Of a stretch of 64,000 nt of DNA, positions 44,466 through 52,455 are shown in pieces. Made by a program: the position numbers and the translations under genes. Source of the stretch: Algoriphagus locisalis. GTDB lineage: Bacteria > Bacteroidota > Bacteroidia > Cytophagales > Cyclobacteriaceae. The stretch is from contig NZ_FPBF01000008.1 of assembly GCF_900116615.1 (NCBI RefSeq), forward strand, positions 52,098-116,097, in the 5' to 3' direction. The notes under the pieces are model-generated. The model was not told where the DNA came from and did no database searches. It saw only the letters and a list, made by a program, of their open reading frames with translations. How positions within the stretch are numbered: the first letter of the stretch is position 1; every line of letters starts with the position of its first letter.

Positions 44466-45860
44466 TTAATCAATTTTCTCAGCCTCTAATTCCCGCACTT
44501 GCCGTTCAAAAACCTCTCTCATTTCTGTTAGGATCTGACTAAAACGGGGGGTTCCTGCCAAATTTTTGATCTCCAAGGGATCATTTTTTAGGTCATATAA
44601 CTCCTCCCAATCCATATCATCCTGATACCTAAAATATTTCCATTCTTTTGTTCTCAGGCCTTCACTAGCCGGTATGATAGTCACTTCCCAAAGATGCTCA
44701 GCTACAAAATCCGTCCTGTCAATTGCCGGATTATGGCCAATCACATAATCCGCCAGACTTATCCCCTGATATTCTTCTGGAATTAGTCCATTTGCAAATT
44801 CTAGTATAGTTGGTGCTATATCGATATTCAACGCGAAGTCAGAAATCGTTCGATGTCCAGGATGTCTCGGATCATAAATAATCATCGGCACGCGGAGTGA
44901 ATTGTCATACATCAGCCATTTTCCTGCGAGCTGCCGCTCTCCTTGGAAGTAGCCATTGTCTCCCATGAAGATGATCACCGTATTTTTATCCATACCTATC
45001 TCGGCGAGTGTCTTGCGGATTTTGCCGATCTCCAGATCCACTTCTGAGATCATTCTATAATATCCCTTCATACTCTGTTGGTATTTCTCTGAAGTATCAT
45101 ATCGCCAGTACCAGCGGGTACGATTCTCTCCGGTTTTCACGTATTCTGGCTGCTGCTCAAAGTGTTTCTCCTTGCCTAAAAGAGGCTTTGGGAACTTAAT
45201 ATCAGAGTATAAATGATCCACATCTTCAGACCAGAAGTATTGATCGGCTGCAGGGTCGTGTGCATGTGGAGCTGAGAAACTCAGTGAAAGCATAAAAGGC
45301 TTATCAGTGGTTTGATTCTTGATAAATTCCTGCGCTTGGTAGGAAGTATATTTAGTAAGATGGACTGAATCGCCATTTATCGTCTTATAGAAATAGCCCC
45401 TGCGATCAGGATATTTCACATCTCTGTCGTAGGAATCTCCTTGATCAAAAAGGGCTTCAAACCCAGGATAATTCACTCCAAACTTTCCGAAAAACCCTGT
45501 TTCATAGCCTAACTTTTTCAATTGAGCCGGATAGGAATTCTGAGCGTATCCTTCATTCAGCACCTGGCCAAAAGTATAGCCATGGGTCCTTTCATAAAGT
45601 CCTGTCAATACGCTTGCTCTACTGGCTGCGCAAATCGGCGTGGTGACAAAGGCATTTTTGAAGTAAACACCCTGCGATGCCAACTTGTCCATTTCCGGTG
45701 TTTGGATGATAGTATTCCCTGAAAACCCCAGCGCATCCCAACGCTGGTCATCGGTAAGGATAAAAATGATATTAGGCCTGTCCTGCTGCGCAAATGCAGA
45801 AGAACCCATTAAAATGAAAAGGCAAAATAGTAGTTTTTGAAGCGACAGATTATTTTCCAT
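44466..45860 (-). CDS. sulfatase, S1 family
   Basis: A 464-residue secreted sulfatase. The signal peptide is LLFCLFILMGSSAFAQ. The metal site begins at NIIFILTDDQRWDALG. The formylglycine motif is Cys77-Ala-Ala-Ser-Arg81, so the cysteine needs conversion to formylglycine, and no maturase gene is in the window. Further catalytic segments are SFSAPHAHDP and VIIFMGDNGYFQGERQLAGKWLMYD. The substrate is probably a sulfated glycan, but subfamily and specificity are not readable. It stands outside the pectin operons. Confidence 0.92.
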   Translation of the reverse strand: MENNLSLQKLLFCLFILMGSSAFAQQDRPNIIFILTDDQRWDALGFSGNTIIQTPEMDKLASQGVYFKNAFVTTPICAASRASVLTGLYERTHGYTFGQVLNEGYAQNSYPAQLKKLGYETGFFGKFGVNYPGFEALFDQGDSYDRDVKYPDRRGYFYKTINGDSVHLTKYTSYQAQEFIKNQTTDKPFMLSLSFSAPHAHDPAADQYFWSEDVDHLYSDIKFPKPLLGKEKHFEQQPEYVKTGENRTRWYWRYDTSEKYQQSMKGYYRMISEVDLEIGKIRKTLAEIGMDKNTVIIFMGDNGYFQGERQLAGKWLMYDNSLRVPMIIYDPRHPGHRTISDFALNIDIAPTILEFANGLIPEEYQGISLADYVIGHNPAIDRTDFVAEHLWEVTIIPASEGLRTKEWKYFRYQDDMDWEELYDLKNDPLEIKNLAGTPRFSQILTEMREVFERQVRELEAEKID

Positions 45861-45977
45861 AGTTTCTAAAATAGGAAGAAAAGCTCAATCTTACTTAGTA
45901 TCCTGTAGCATCCTAATTCTACTCTAAAATCCCTATGAAAACGACTCGGCCTCCCTTTGCACAAATGCCGTAGTCCT

Positions 45978-46113
45978 TGCCTACCGGCTAGGCACAGCAC
46001 ATCTTGTATCATCTTTAAAAAACTGAGTACCGTAGGTACGGCTCATCTTGTAGGACGGGGCTTCAGCCCCATCCACTGAGGCTAACTAGGGGACCCGAGT
46101 GCCGTGGGCACGG
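45978..46113. repeat. REP-like hairpin cluster downstream of the RAYT gene
   Basis: Four short inverted repeats: TGCCTA-ccggc-TAGGCA (45978-45994), GTACC-gta-GGTAC (46027-46039), GGGGCT-tc-AGCCCC (46057-46070) and GTGCC-gtg-GGCAC (46099-46111). CATCTTGTA follows two of them. Stems differ in sequence but remain fully paired. Together with the matching cluster on the other side, they bracket the transposase-like gene at 46148-46609. They account for most of the 287-bp gap. Confidence 0.8.
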
Positions 46114-46147
46114 GACATTTATTCTAGATACAAAGCACAATTTCACC

Positions 46148-46609
46148 TTATATCAAATCCTGAAAAACATACTTTTCATCGTAATCAATTTTAAACTTTT
46201 TAAGCAATTCTAAATACTCCTCCTTGAACGTTTGCTTTTTGTGATGCTCCTCCTGATTTTCTATGTATTTGAATACTCGGTCAATCTGAGAGTGACTGTA
46301 AGAAAAGACACCATATCCATCTTGCCACTCAAAGTGATCTCGTGTTAAATGGTGATCGTTGATATATTTTGAGGATTTTGCTTTTACGGTTTTCATTAAT
46401 TCAGAAACCGAAACCACTGGTTTCAAACCTAAAAAACAGTGAACATGATCCTCAACACCATTCACAATAATGGTTTTGCAGCCCGTCTCATTTATTAAAT
46501 TACCTAAAACTCCTTGGAGTTTTGGACGCCACGATTTATGCAATACTGCATTTCTAAATTTCACAGCGAAAATTGCTTGCAGATAGATTTGATGATAAGT
46601 ATTAGCCAT
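46148..46609 (-). CDS. REP-associated tyrosine transposase (IS200/IS605 Y1 type, RAYT)
   Basis: A 153-residue Y1 HuH nuclease of the IS200/TnpA fold. The metal site is EDHVHCFLGL (His55, His57) and the catalytic residues are in VFKYIENQEEHHKKQ (Tyr114, Gln118). DGYGVFSYSHSQ is conserved in the family. Such domesticated enzymes (RAYTs) nick and mobilise or maintain short palindromic REP elements. Here hairpins with interchangeable arms flank the gene on both sides, which supports a RAYT rather than an ordinary insertion sequence. No accessory TnpB is present. Confidence 0.9.
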   Translation of the reverse strand: MANTYHQIYLQAIFAVKFRNAVLHKSWRPKLQGVLGNLINETGCKTIIVNGVEDHVHCFLGLKPVVSVSELMKTVKAKSSKYINDHHLTRDHFEWQDGYGVFSYSHSQIDRVFKYIENQEEHHKKQTFKEEYLELLKKFKIDYDEKYVFQDLI

Positions 46610-46963
46610 GTTTAAGAAGTTTATAGAAGCCTTGATTATGATTTTGACTTTTTAAAACCTCCTATCAATTTAATATTTCTTCAGGAAAAACATGCACCGA
46701 ACCTACGGTTCTCATGGCTGCACTCCCAACTTCAGGTTCATGGACTGAAGTCCATGGTTACAAAATAGGTCGAGCCTATGGCTCTAATCCAATAGTCGAT
46801 GACAAAAGCCGCAGACCTTACAGCAGAACAAAGCCGTAGGCTTGGCTCATCTTGTAGCAAGGATAGCTATCGGGATCAACCCCTTGCAAAGTACATAAGT
46901 ATGAAAGTAGAGTGCCGTAGGCACGATACATAGATAAAAAATAAACCAACCCTAGTAAAAAAC
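46610..46963. other. intergenic region with REP-like hairpins
   Basis: This 354-bp spacer between the DUF1801 gene and the RAYT gene contains no ORF I can support. Its recognisable content is the hairpin cluster at 46699-46924. Confidence 0.7.
46699..46924. repeat. REP-like hairpin cluster upstream of the RAYT gene
   Basis: Five hairpins: GAACC-tac-GGTTC (46699-46711), CATGGACT-ga-AGTCCATG (46739-46756), GAGCC-tat-GGCTC (46772-46784), AAGCC-gta-GGCTT (46831-46843) and GTGCC-gta-GGCAC (46912-46924). CTCATCTTGTAG follows AAGCC-gta-GGCTT, as it does the GTACC copy on the far side of the RAYT gene. Three-base loops and the CC/GG next to the loop are constant while the outer arm bases covary. Confidence 0.85.
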
Positions 46964-47380
46964 CTATAATCCCAGCATCGGCAAATTCTTCACCTGATGA
47001 TAAGTCAGCGCAGCTTTAATGCAGTTCTTCAACTCAGCTTCAGGGATTTCTTCATCCAACTTAAAAACAACCGCACGGTTGCCCTCATATTCAAATATTT
47101 CATCGTAAGCCAAGCGAAAACTAGGCACTAATTTACTGGTACACTTGAAATACATCGCATATTGCTCAGGGCTTTTTGCTTTCCAGTCCATCCGAATTGT
47201 ACTTCCCTTCTTTGCAAGAAAACTAGGTTCACCCCACTTGAGTGTTTCCTCTAAGCTGTTCAGCTCAATTTCTTCAGCCACCTCCAAAACCAACTTTCGA
47301 AGGTTTAACATTTTATCACGAACTGAATCTGGATAGTTTGAAAAAACTAGTTCAACTTCTGGGTTTGACTTTAATTCCAT
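46964..47380 (-). CDS. DUF1801 domain protein
   Basis: A 138-residue cytoplasmic protein with the DUF1801 (YdhG-like) pattern: NLRKLVLEVAEEIELNSLEETLKWGEPSFLAKKGSTIRMDWK in the first half and AYDEIFEYEGNRAVVFKLDE in the second. The fold resembles a small-ligand-binding or iron-chaperone-like domain in related families. No catalytic residues can be named. It is an isolated gene upstream of the REP cluster. Confidence 0.85.
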   Translation of the reverse strand: MELKSNPEVELVFSNYPDSVRDKMLNLRKLVLEVAEEIELNSLEETLKWGEPSFLAKKGSTIRMDWKAKSPEQYAMYFKCTSKLVPSFRLAYDEIFEYEGNRAVVFKLDEEIPEAELKNCIKAALTYHQVKNLPMLGL

Positions 47381-47417
47381 TTATAAAAATAGTAAAAACT
47401 CGTATTCCCTCTAAATT

Positions 47418-47453
47418 AAAAAAGCCAAGATAGGAGCTCCCATCTTGGCTTTT
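47418..47453 (-). terminator. bidirectional rho-independent terminator
   Basis: AAAAGCCAAGAT and ATCTTGGCTTTT form a 12-bp stem with a 10-nt loop and A/T tails on both strands. It lies downstream of the GlcG/HbpS gene and upstream of the DUF1801 promoter. Confidence 0.88.
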
Positions 47454-47483
47454 CAATTTACTAAAAGAGTATTAAGTCAAAGA

Positions 47484-47882
47484 TTAAACTGATTTTGCTC
47501 CGGCACTAGCAACAGAATGATCATTATCCACCGAACTCCCACTCACGCCTATAGCTCCTATGATTGTTCCCGATTCATCTTTAATCGGAATTCCTCCCGG
47601 GAAAGTGATCAACCCACCATTGGAATGCTCAATATTATAAAGTGGTCCACCTGGTTGGGATAAGTCCCCTATCATTCCGGTATTCATATCAAAATAACGT
47701 GCCGTTTTGGCCTTTTTAATAGCGATATCCAGCGAACCTAACCAGGCCCCATCCATTCGGGCAAAAGCAACTAGGTTTGCACCTGCGTCAACAACCGCAA
47801 TATTCATTTTAGTGTCCAAATCTAAAGCTTTGTCTTTTGCTGCTGAAATGGCTAAATCAGCTTGATCAAGTGTAATGTTCAT
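47484..47882 (-). CDS. GlcG/HbpS family heme-binding-like protein
   Basis: A 132-residue protein of the GlcG/HbpS (DUF336) family. Core segments are MNIAVVDAGANLVAFARMDGAWLGSLDIAIKKAKTA and TFPGGIPIKDESGTIIGAIGVSGSSVDNDHSVASAG, the usual length and ends. HbpS members bind heme and act in redox sensing, while GlcG lies in glycolate operons. No signal peptide is present. The DoxX gene upstream could be a functional neighbour, though a 255-bp gap with a repeat separates them. Confidence 0.9.
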   Translation of the reverse strand: MNITLDQADLAISAAKDKALDLDTKMNIAVVDAGANLVAFARMDGAWLGSLDIAIKKAKTARYFDMNTGMIGDLSQPGGPLYNIEHSNGGLITFPGGIPIKDESGTIIGAIGVSGSSVDNDHSVASAGAKSV

Positions 47883-48002
47883 TTTGTTAGTCGGTTAAAG
47901 TTTATTGTAATTCCATTAAGGTATAAAAAATAAAGTGAGAAACTATTGCCAAATATGATTACCCTCAATGATGCAAGTTACCTTAGATCCTTCGATAATC
48001 AG

Positions 48003-48057
48003 GTCGGAAGACCGATGACCGAAGACTCCCGCAGTAGCGGGACAGGCCGAAGCGGCC
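48003..48057. repeat. heptad repeat with two GC-rich mini-hairpins
   Basis: GACCGAT-type 7-bp units (GAAGACCGATGACCGAAG, 48007-48024) are followed by TCCCGC-agta-GCGGGA (48027-48042) and AGGCCG-aag-CGGCCT (about 48044-48058). The first part reappears almost identically at 58.0 kb. The patch is markedly GC-richer than the AT-rich spacer around it. Confidence 0.75.
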
Positions 48058-48137
48058 TCAATTATTATTTTTAACATATCCTATATTGCTTTAGCCTCCT
48101 TACTGGCAGAAAAGCGGATATACATATTGCCAAAACC

Positions 48138-48563
48138 TTATTTCTTAATTATCAAACTATCCACTTCCAGGTATTTCTCTTTGAGCAAGCTCAAACCAAA
48201 AGCCGCTGCCGAAGCTGTAAATACAGAATAGTCAAAACCACTTTTGATGCCAATAGAGAAAGTCATAGATAGTGCAAATATCAGCATCAGAAATCCGCTC
48301 AGCTTTGCAGTCAACTCGGTTTTAAAGCCAATCAACAAGAATATTCCTAATACTATTTCTATGGCTGTGGCAATAGTGGCTAATGCTGGAATAATTGTAT
48401 CCGGCACCCAAGGATTTATAATTGCGGTATAATCCACGAAACTTTTCCAATTCCCCCAGACAGATACCTCCGCCGGCCACATTCCAAAACGATCCGCCAC
48501 TGCTGACAAAAATGAGAGCGAGATTGCCAATCTTAAAAAGATTTTGATGAGTTTGCTTTTCAT
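48138..48563 (-). CDS. DoxX family membrane protein
   Basis: A 141-residue protein with four predicted membrane helices: LIKIFLRLAISLSFLSAV, IPALATIATAIEIVLGIFLLIG, LSGFLMLIFALSMTFSIGI and YSVFTASAAAFGLSLL. Family members are linked to thiosulfate oxidation or to oxidative-stress complexes, and a specific role cannot be assigned. It is monocistronic as far as seen. Confidence 0.85.
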   Translation of the reverse strand: MKSKLIKIFLRLAISLSFLSAVADRFGMWPAEVSVWGNWKSFVDYTAIINPWVPDTIIPALATIATAIEIVLGIFLLIGFKTELTAKLSGFLMLIFALSMTFSIGIKSGFDYSVFTASAAAFGLSLLKEKYLEVDSLIIKK

Positions 48564-48646
48564 GACCTATTAGCTATAATTCGATAACTGACCCTCAAGA
48601 TAAGCATCAAATCCGATATCAAGTGAAAGGGAATTGCCTAGCCAAT

Positions 48647-49096
48647 TTAAGCTTGGCTGAGCAGCTCCAGATGCAAAATTGGGTAAGGCTTGCCCGTCCC
48701 ATCCAGTTCTGAGCGACCGATGATTTCAAAACCATTTTTCAGATAGAATTGAGTTGCTTTCGGATTTTGTTCATTCACATCCACTTTGGTGACGTGTTGA
48801 CTCATAATTACATGATTCAATAGCCTCTTCCCAATTCCTTTACCTGCATGATCAGGATGCACAAAAAGCATTTCCAAATTACCTTCAGCTACTCCAGAAA
48901 AACCCAGAATCACTCCCGCATCATCCCTTACGCAGTTCAAATCCACTGCTTTCAAATACTCTTTCAAGATTAGTGGTTTGAAGAACAGAATATTTTCTTC
49001 CGATAAAAATTCATGCGTTGCACGGACGGAAGCCTCCCAAAGCTCTACTACTTCGGAATATTCCTCTGGATGAATTTTACTGATCAGGTAGATCAT
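48647..49096 (-). CDS. GNAT family N-acetyltransferase
   Basis: About 149 residues from the ATG at 49096, where the family-like N-terminus (MIYLISKIHPEEYSEVVELWEASVRATHEFL) begins; upstream in-frame codons lie inside the neighbouring gene. The acetyl-CoA loop is LFVHPDHAGKGIGKRLLNHVI, and EQNPKATQFYLKNGFEIIGRSELD is typical of GNAT motif B. The RATHEFL segment recalls YjaB/Eis-like acetyltransferases. Its start overlaps the stop of the next GNAT by 20 bp, so they form a pair. Confidence 0.88.
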   Translation of the reverse strand: MIYLISKIHPEEYSEVVELWEASVRATHEFLSEENILFFKPLILKEYLKAVDLNCVRDDAGVILGFSGVAEGNLEMLFVHPDHAGKGIGKRLLNHVIMSQHVTKVDVNEQNPKATQFYLKNGFEIIGRSELDGTGKPYPILHLELLSQA

Positions 49097-49523
49097 ATAC
49101 TTTGGGATTGTGCCGCTCCATGTAGAAATCAGGGTTAGCAAGAGGAGTGAAACCATATTTCTCATAGAGCCAAGGGGCTGTATTCGTCAGCAGAATCCAG
49201 CGTCTCAGGTTTTGCAATTCCTCATGTGAAATAATACTTTCCATCAGCCATTTGCTCAGGCCTAAACCTCGATAATTTTCCAGGATAAACACATCTCCTA
49301 AATAAGCGATAGTAGAAAAATCAGAGATGACTTTGGCGTACCCTATTTGCTCTTCTAGATGATAAACACCAAAGTTCAGACAATTATCTATCGCCTTATT
49401 CACGGTTTCAAAACTTATCCCATTTGCCCAGCCAGATTCTGTGGTAAGGAAATTATGGATAAACCTTCTATCCAATTTATCCTTAGCCGTTGAGATAATA
49501 TAGTCATCCTTTCTCCATTCCAT
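49077..49523 (-). CDS. GNAT family N-acetyltransferase
   Basis: About 148 residues from the ATG at 49523, giving MEWRKDDYIISTAKDKLD at the N-terminus. The acetyl-CoA-binding motif is GDVFILENYRGLGLSKWLMESII and the C-terminal part contains NTAPWLYEKYGFTPL. Motif A reads RGLGLS instead of the usual Q/R-x-x-G-x-G/A. It belongs to the same subfamily as uncharacterised YafP/Pat-like Bacteroidota enzymes. Substrate is unknown. It lies 21 bp after the DUF3050 gene in a three-gene cluster. Confidence 0.88.
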   Translation of the reverse strand: MEWRKDDYIISTAKDKLDRRFIHNFLTTESGWANGISFETVNKAIDNCLNFGVYHLEEQIGYAKVISDFSTIAYLGDVFILENYRGLGLSKWLMESIISHEELQNLRRWILLTNTAPWLYEKYGFTPLANPDFYMERHNPKVYDLPDQ

Positions 49524-49544
49524 GGCAAGCAATTTAGTAAACCC

Positions 49545-50330
49545 TTATACCAATTCTTCTTTGGCGATCTGCTTAGCGATGCCATCCCAAAGCGAAATTC
49601 TTTGCTGAAGTGCCTGCTTAGCCACTTCCAATGTTTCTTCCCATTTCTGATCGTCGTTACCACAAAGCTCTGATATCATTTTTAAAGATAAAGGACCGTG
49701 CTCGTCTCCATCCAGCTCTATGTGTCGCTCCAGATAATATCGAAGTTTATTGTATTGCACATTCTCTGCATCCGCCTGCTTTAGGATAGAAATAAACATA
49801 TCCGGAATCACATCTTCCCTTCCGAAAGTAAACGCAGAAGCTATGAGATGCGGTTTTTGAGTTGCTATCACTGCGAAAGAAAATTTTACAAAATCTTCCA
49901 CGCTCTCATCAACCTGAACTTCCTCAAAGGACTCAGCTACTGACTTCCCCTCCTGTATATATTGAACAAATCTTTGAATCTGATGTGTACCCGCACCAAT
50001 CTGAAACATCGCGTCCAAGTACATTTCATAATGGCTTTTGGGCTCGCCCAATTCATTGATGTCACTTTCCTCTCCGTGAACGATCTCATTGATAAATCTC
50101 GCCAATGCAGGGTTTTGGTTCGGTGTCCAAGGGATCTGCACATTGGTCAATTTCACCTGAAGTGCCTTTAGCAAAGACATGAAATCCCATACTGCAAAGG
50201 CATGGTTTTCCATAAAAAGGCGGATATCATTGAGATTTTGAAGATTACTGTAAAGCGGGTGATGCTGTAATTGGCTTCTCAGGTCAGCTATTTCTTGCTC
50301 TATATGGGCAATTCTATTCGAGTTGGTCAT
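49545..50330 (-). CDS. DUF3050 family protein
   Basis: A 261-residue, helix-rich cytoplasmic protein with the DUF3050 core: HPLYSNLQNLNDIRLFMENHAFAVWDFMSLLKALQ, IVHGEESDINELGEPKSHYEMYLDAMFQIGA, YLERHIELDGDEHGPLSLKMI. The conserved His and Glu residues across these helices resemble heme-oxygenase-like diiron or cofactor-free folds, a relation inferred from pattern only. It is the first gene of a DUF3050-GNAT-GNAT cluster, which suggests but does not prove a shared pathway. Confidence 0.85.
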   Translation of the reverse strand: MTNSNRIAHIEQEIADLRSQLQHHPLYSNLQNLNDIRLFMENHAFAVWDFMSLLKALQVKLTNVQIPWTPNQNPALARFINEIVHGEESDINELGEPKSHYEMYLDAMFQIGAGTHQIQRFVQYIQEGKSVAESFEEVQVDESVEDFVKFSFAVIATQKPHLIASAFTFGREDVIPDMFISILKQADAENVQYNKLRYYLERHIELDGDEHGPLSLKMISELCGNDDQKWEETLEVAKQALQQRISLWDGIAKQIAKEELV

Positions 50331-50549
50331 GCTTTCATTTTCGATGAGAAATTCGATGTGGTATCAAACCATACGAAGTAGCTCACTTGTCTGGATGCAA
50401 AGCTGAAAAAATTTAAGAAGAGTTTTACACTTATTGTATTTTTTTACCTTCTGGTTAAAAGGCTTCCGGAAAGGTAGATCCAGTATAATCCTTACCGACT
50501 AAGACAAAAATTAAAATGATAAAAATAGCCTTCGTAGGATCTGATTGCT

Positions 50550-50906
50550 TTACACCTTCTTTCGAAGTGAGACTCCTCCCACCATAATGGAAATCCCCGC
50601 TACTACAGGACCATAAACGATTAAAAACGAGTCTCCAGTATTGAGAATTCCTGTGTAAGTGCCAATCGTTATCATTGCTCCCACGAATGTCAAAACTGCT
50701 CCGATCCCAATCATTTCCTTTGATTTATCCCGATATGACTTCTGGGCTAGACCGCGGTGAATCTGATTATCAAGTAGTCTTATAATGATCTTTATCTCAT
50801 CTTCCTCAATGTTATTCTTTTCCATTTCCTTCCTGGCATCATAGAGATCAAAGTCTTTGTCATTGATCTTCTGAAGGTAATAATCGACAATTTTCGCTCT
50901 TTCCAT
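50550..50906 (-). CDS. small membrane protein of unknown function
   Basis: A 118-residue protein with a charged helical N-terminal half (about 1-65: residues such as YLQKINDKDFDLYDARKEME and IIIRLLDNQIHRG) and two C-terminal membrane helices (MIGIGAVLTFVGAMITIGTYTG, FLIVYGPVVAGISIMVGGVSL). No family is recognised. The N-terminal part is probably cytoplasmic. It is separated from neighbours on both sides. Confidence 0.7.
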   Translation of the reverse strand: MERAKIVDYYLQKINDKDFDLYDARKEMEKNNIEEDEIKIIIRLLDNQIHRGLAQKSYRDKSKEMIGIGAVLTFVGAMITIGTYTGILNTGDSFLIVYGPVVAGISIMVGGVSLRKKV

Positions 50907-51004
50907 GAGTTAGTGAGTGAGGTTAATAAAGTTGTTAAAACTAATGTTTTTCCCATCAAAACCCTGAGCTTAGCAGGATAACAAGATACTAGCAATTGTA
51001 AATC

Positions 51005-51850
51005 TCAACCCTTCTTCTCAAGTTCAAACAAAGTAATTTCTGGCCTGACATTGAAACGAACTTGCCAGAGGTGGCCAATCGCCCTGTTGATGTAAAGAGT
51101 CCTTCCATCTTTCAGATCTATTTCTCCCGATGAAAAAGCTGGATTTTTTACAGGTAAAATAGGCGGATCTAAAAACGGTGGTCTTACTTGTCCTCCATGT
51201 GTATGGCCGGACAAAATCCACCCTTGGTACTGATGCCAAACATCCAAGTCGCAGACATCTGGGTTGTGGCATAAGACCACAGAAGGTTGGGAAAAATCAG
51301 CTCGCTTCATGATTAAGTTAGGGTTGAAATTCAATCCCCAGTAATCATCCAAACCTATAACAGTTAAACCACTGATATCCACCTTATCATTTGATAGCAC
51401 CTGTATTCCAGCCTCCTCAAGTTGCGAACTGATCTGATTTGCTACTTCCTGCTCAGACCAGTTCTTTCAATAGTCATGATTCCCAAGAATCCCAACAGTT
51501 CCAAGCTTGCCTTTGACTGCATGGGGCAAGACTTCTGCTAATTGGCTGAATTGTCGCTCATCTTCATAGCTGACAAAATCTCCCGTATAAACCACAAAAT
51601 CCGGTTCCAGTTGCTGTGCCTTCTTGAATGAGTCTATGATATACTGATAGTCAAATCTATTTCCAATATGAACATCGCTGATCTGCATCAAAGTTTTTCC
51701 CTTTAACTCATCGGGCAGATTCTGGATTGGCATTTTTTTCTTTACAAGCTCAAGCCAAAAAGGCTCAACCTGCCAAGAATATAGAGCAGTTCCAACACCG
51801 ATGCCTGCCGCACCTATGATGGTATTTCTGATAAACTTTCTTCTCTTCAT
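51005..51850 (-). pseudogene. metallophosphoesterase interrupted by an in-frame TGA
   Basis: Reading through the TGA at 51467-51469 gives one 281-residue calcineurin-like phosphoesterase. An N-terminal Tat-like signal (MKRRKFIRNTIIGAAGIGVG) precedes the metal motifs ISDVHIGN, YTGDFV and GNHDY. Just after the stop and in the same frame come KNWSEQEV and later LCHNPDV and SGHTHGGQVRPP. The frame is unchanged on both sides, so a single base substitution (for example GGA or TGG to TGA) explains the break. The downstream half could start from a GTG at 51400, but would lack half of the active site. Confidence 0.85.
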
Positions 51851-52024
51851 AAAAGCGATGGAAACTATTAAAAATTAAACCTAATTAATTGGCTCCCGAA
51901 AAGCCAGTGGAGAAAGATTGGTTTTGCTCTGTTTACAAACTTTTAAAAATCAAGCTAGCTAGTTAATAAAATCCATGGAAGCGGCAGCAGATCATGATAA
52001 ACTCAATCAAAACTTCTCAACCAA

Positions 52025-52340
52025 TTACTTCTGATGCTAAGGAACCTGCTGAACCCAGTCAATTATACTCAGAACTTAACTTTCCTCCATTTTTAGACAA
52101 GTAACTCTGTCCGGAAGCCAACTTTTTCTCCTCTGTGGGAAGTCAGTTCGGTAATTAGAATAACATTTTGACTACGGAAGACAAGTAGTTTTGCGAACAA
52201 GACAATTAATCTACCTCAGAAGAAAACCAGTCTGCCTTTAAGGTCAGTGAGTTATCCTTAGAGGACAATTAATTAACCTCAGAGGATAACTTTTTACCTT
52301 CTGAAGACAAGTAGTTATCCTCTGAAGATAACTTTCAAGG
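52025..52340. repeat. array of about 15 degenerate, dyad-symmetric 21-bp repeats
   Basis: Units start with CCTC/CCTT-like bases and have the form CCTCTGAGGACAAGTAATT-. Unit boundaries are at 52130, 52151, 52172, 52193, 52214, 52235, 52256, 52277, 52297 and 52319, with one 20-bp and one 22-bp unit that compensate each other. Each unit is close to its own reverse complement around CCTCTGAGG flanked by GTTAT and ATAAC. The minus frame gives decayed heptads like DNYLSSE with stops in several units, so it is not an intact gene. Confidence 0.85.
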
Positions 52341-52423
52341 TTCTGGAGTCTGTTTCTTTGAAAATTAAGGAAAAATAATAATCATTAGATGTGGTCAGAA
52401 GTTTGGATGAAACACTTTCTACT

Positions 52424-52445
52424 TCGTTTGTGTCGCCACAAACGA
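52424..52445. other. perfect 9-bp hairpin after the RND operon
   Basis: TCGTTTGTG and CACAAACGA pair around TCGC. It lies 11 bp past the stop of the adaptor gene but lacks a U-tract, so it is either a weak terminator or another REP-like palindrome. Confidence 0.6.
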
Positions 52446-52455
52446 CTCCTTTCAA

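Larger units (their letters stand above)
51851..52455. other. 605-bp intergenic region
   Basis: The spacer between the broken phosphoesterase and the RND adaptor gene contains the 21-bp repeat array (52025-52340) and a hairpin (52424-52445). No protein-coding gene is supported, and every frame through the array is interrupted. Confidence 0.75.

Noticed and set aside
46148..46609. Ordinary complete IS200 insertion sequence
   Set aside because: No single pair of left and right end hairpins with a target site was found; instead several different hairpins flank the gene, which fits a RAYT better.
51467..51469. In-frame TGA as a possible selenocysteine codon
   Set aside because: Metallophosphoesterases of this type do not use selenocysteine at this position, no clear SECIS-like hairpin follows, and a single substitution from GGA or TGG explains it better.
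52025..52340. 21-bp array read as a heptapeptide-repeat protein (DNYLSSE-like)
   Set aside because: The minus frame stays in phase but contains several TAA and TGA codons, and no start codon with a plausible upstream region was found, so it is not a functional gene.
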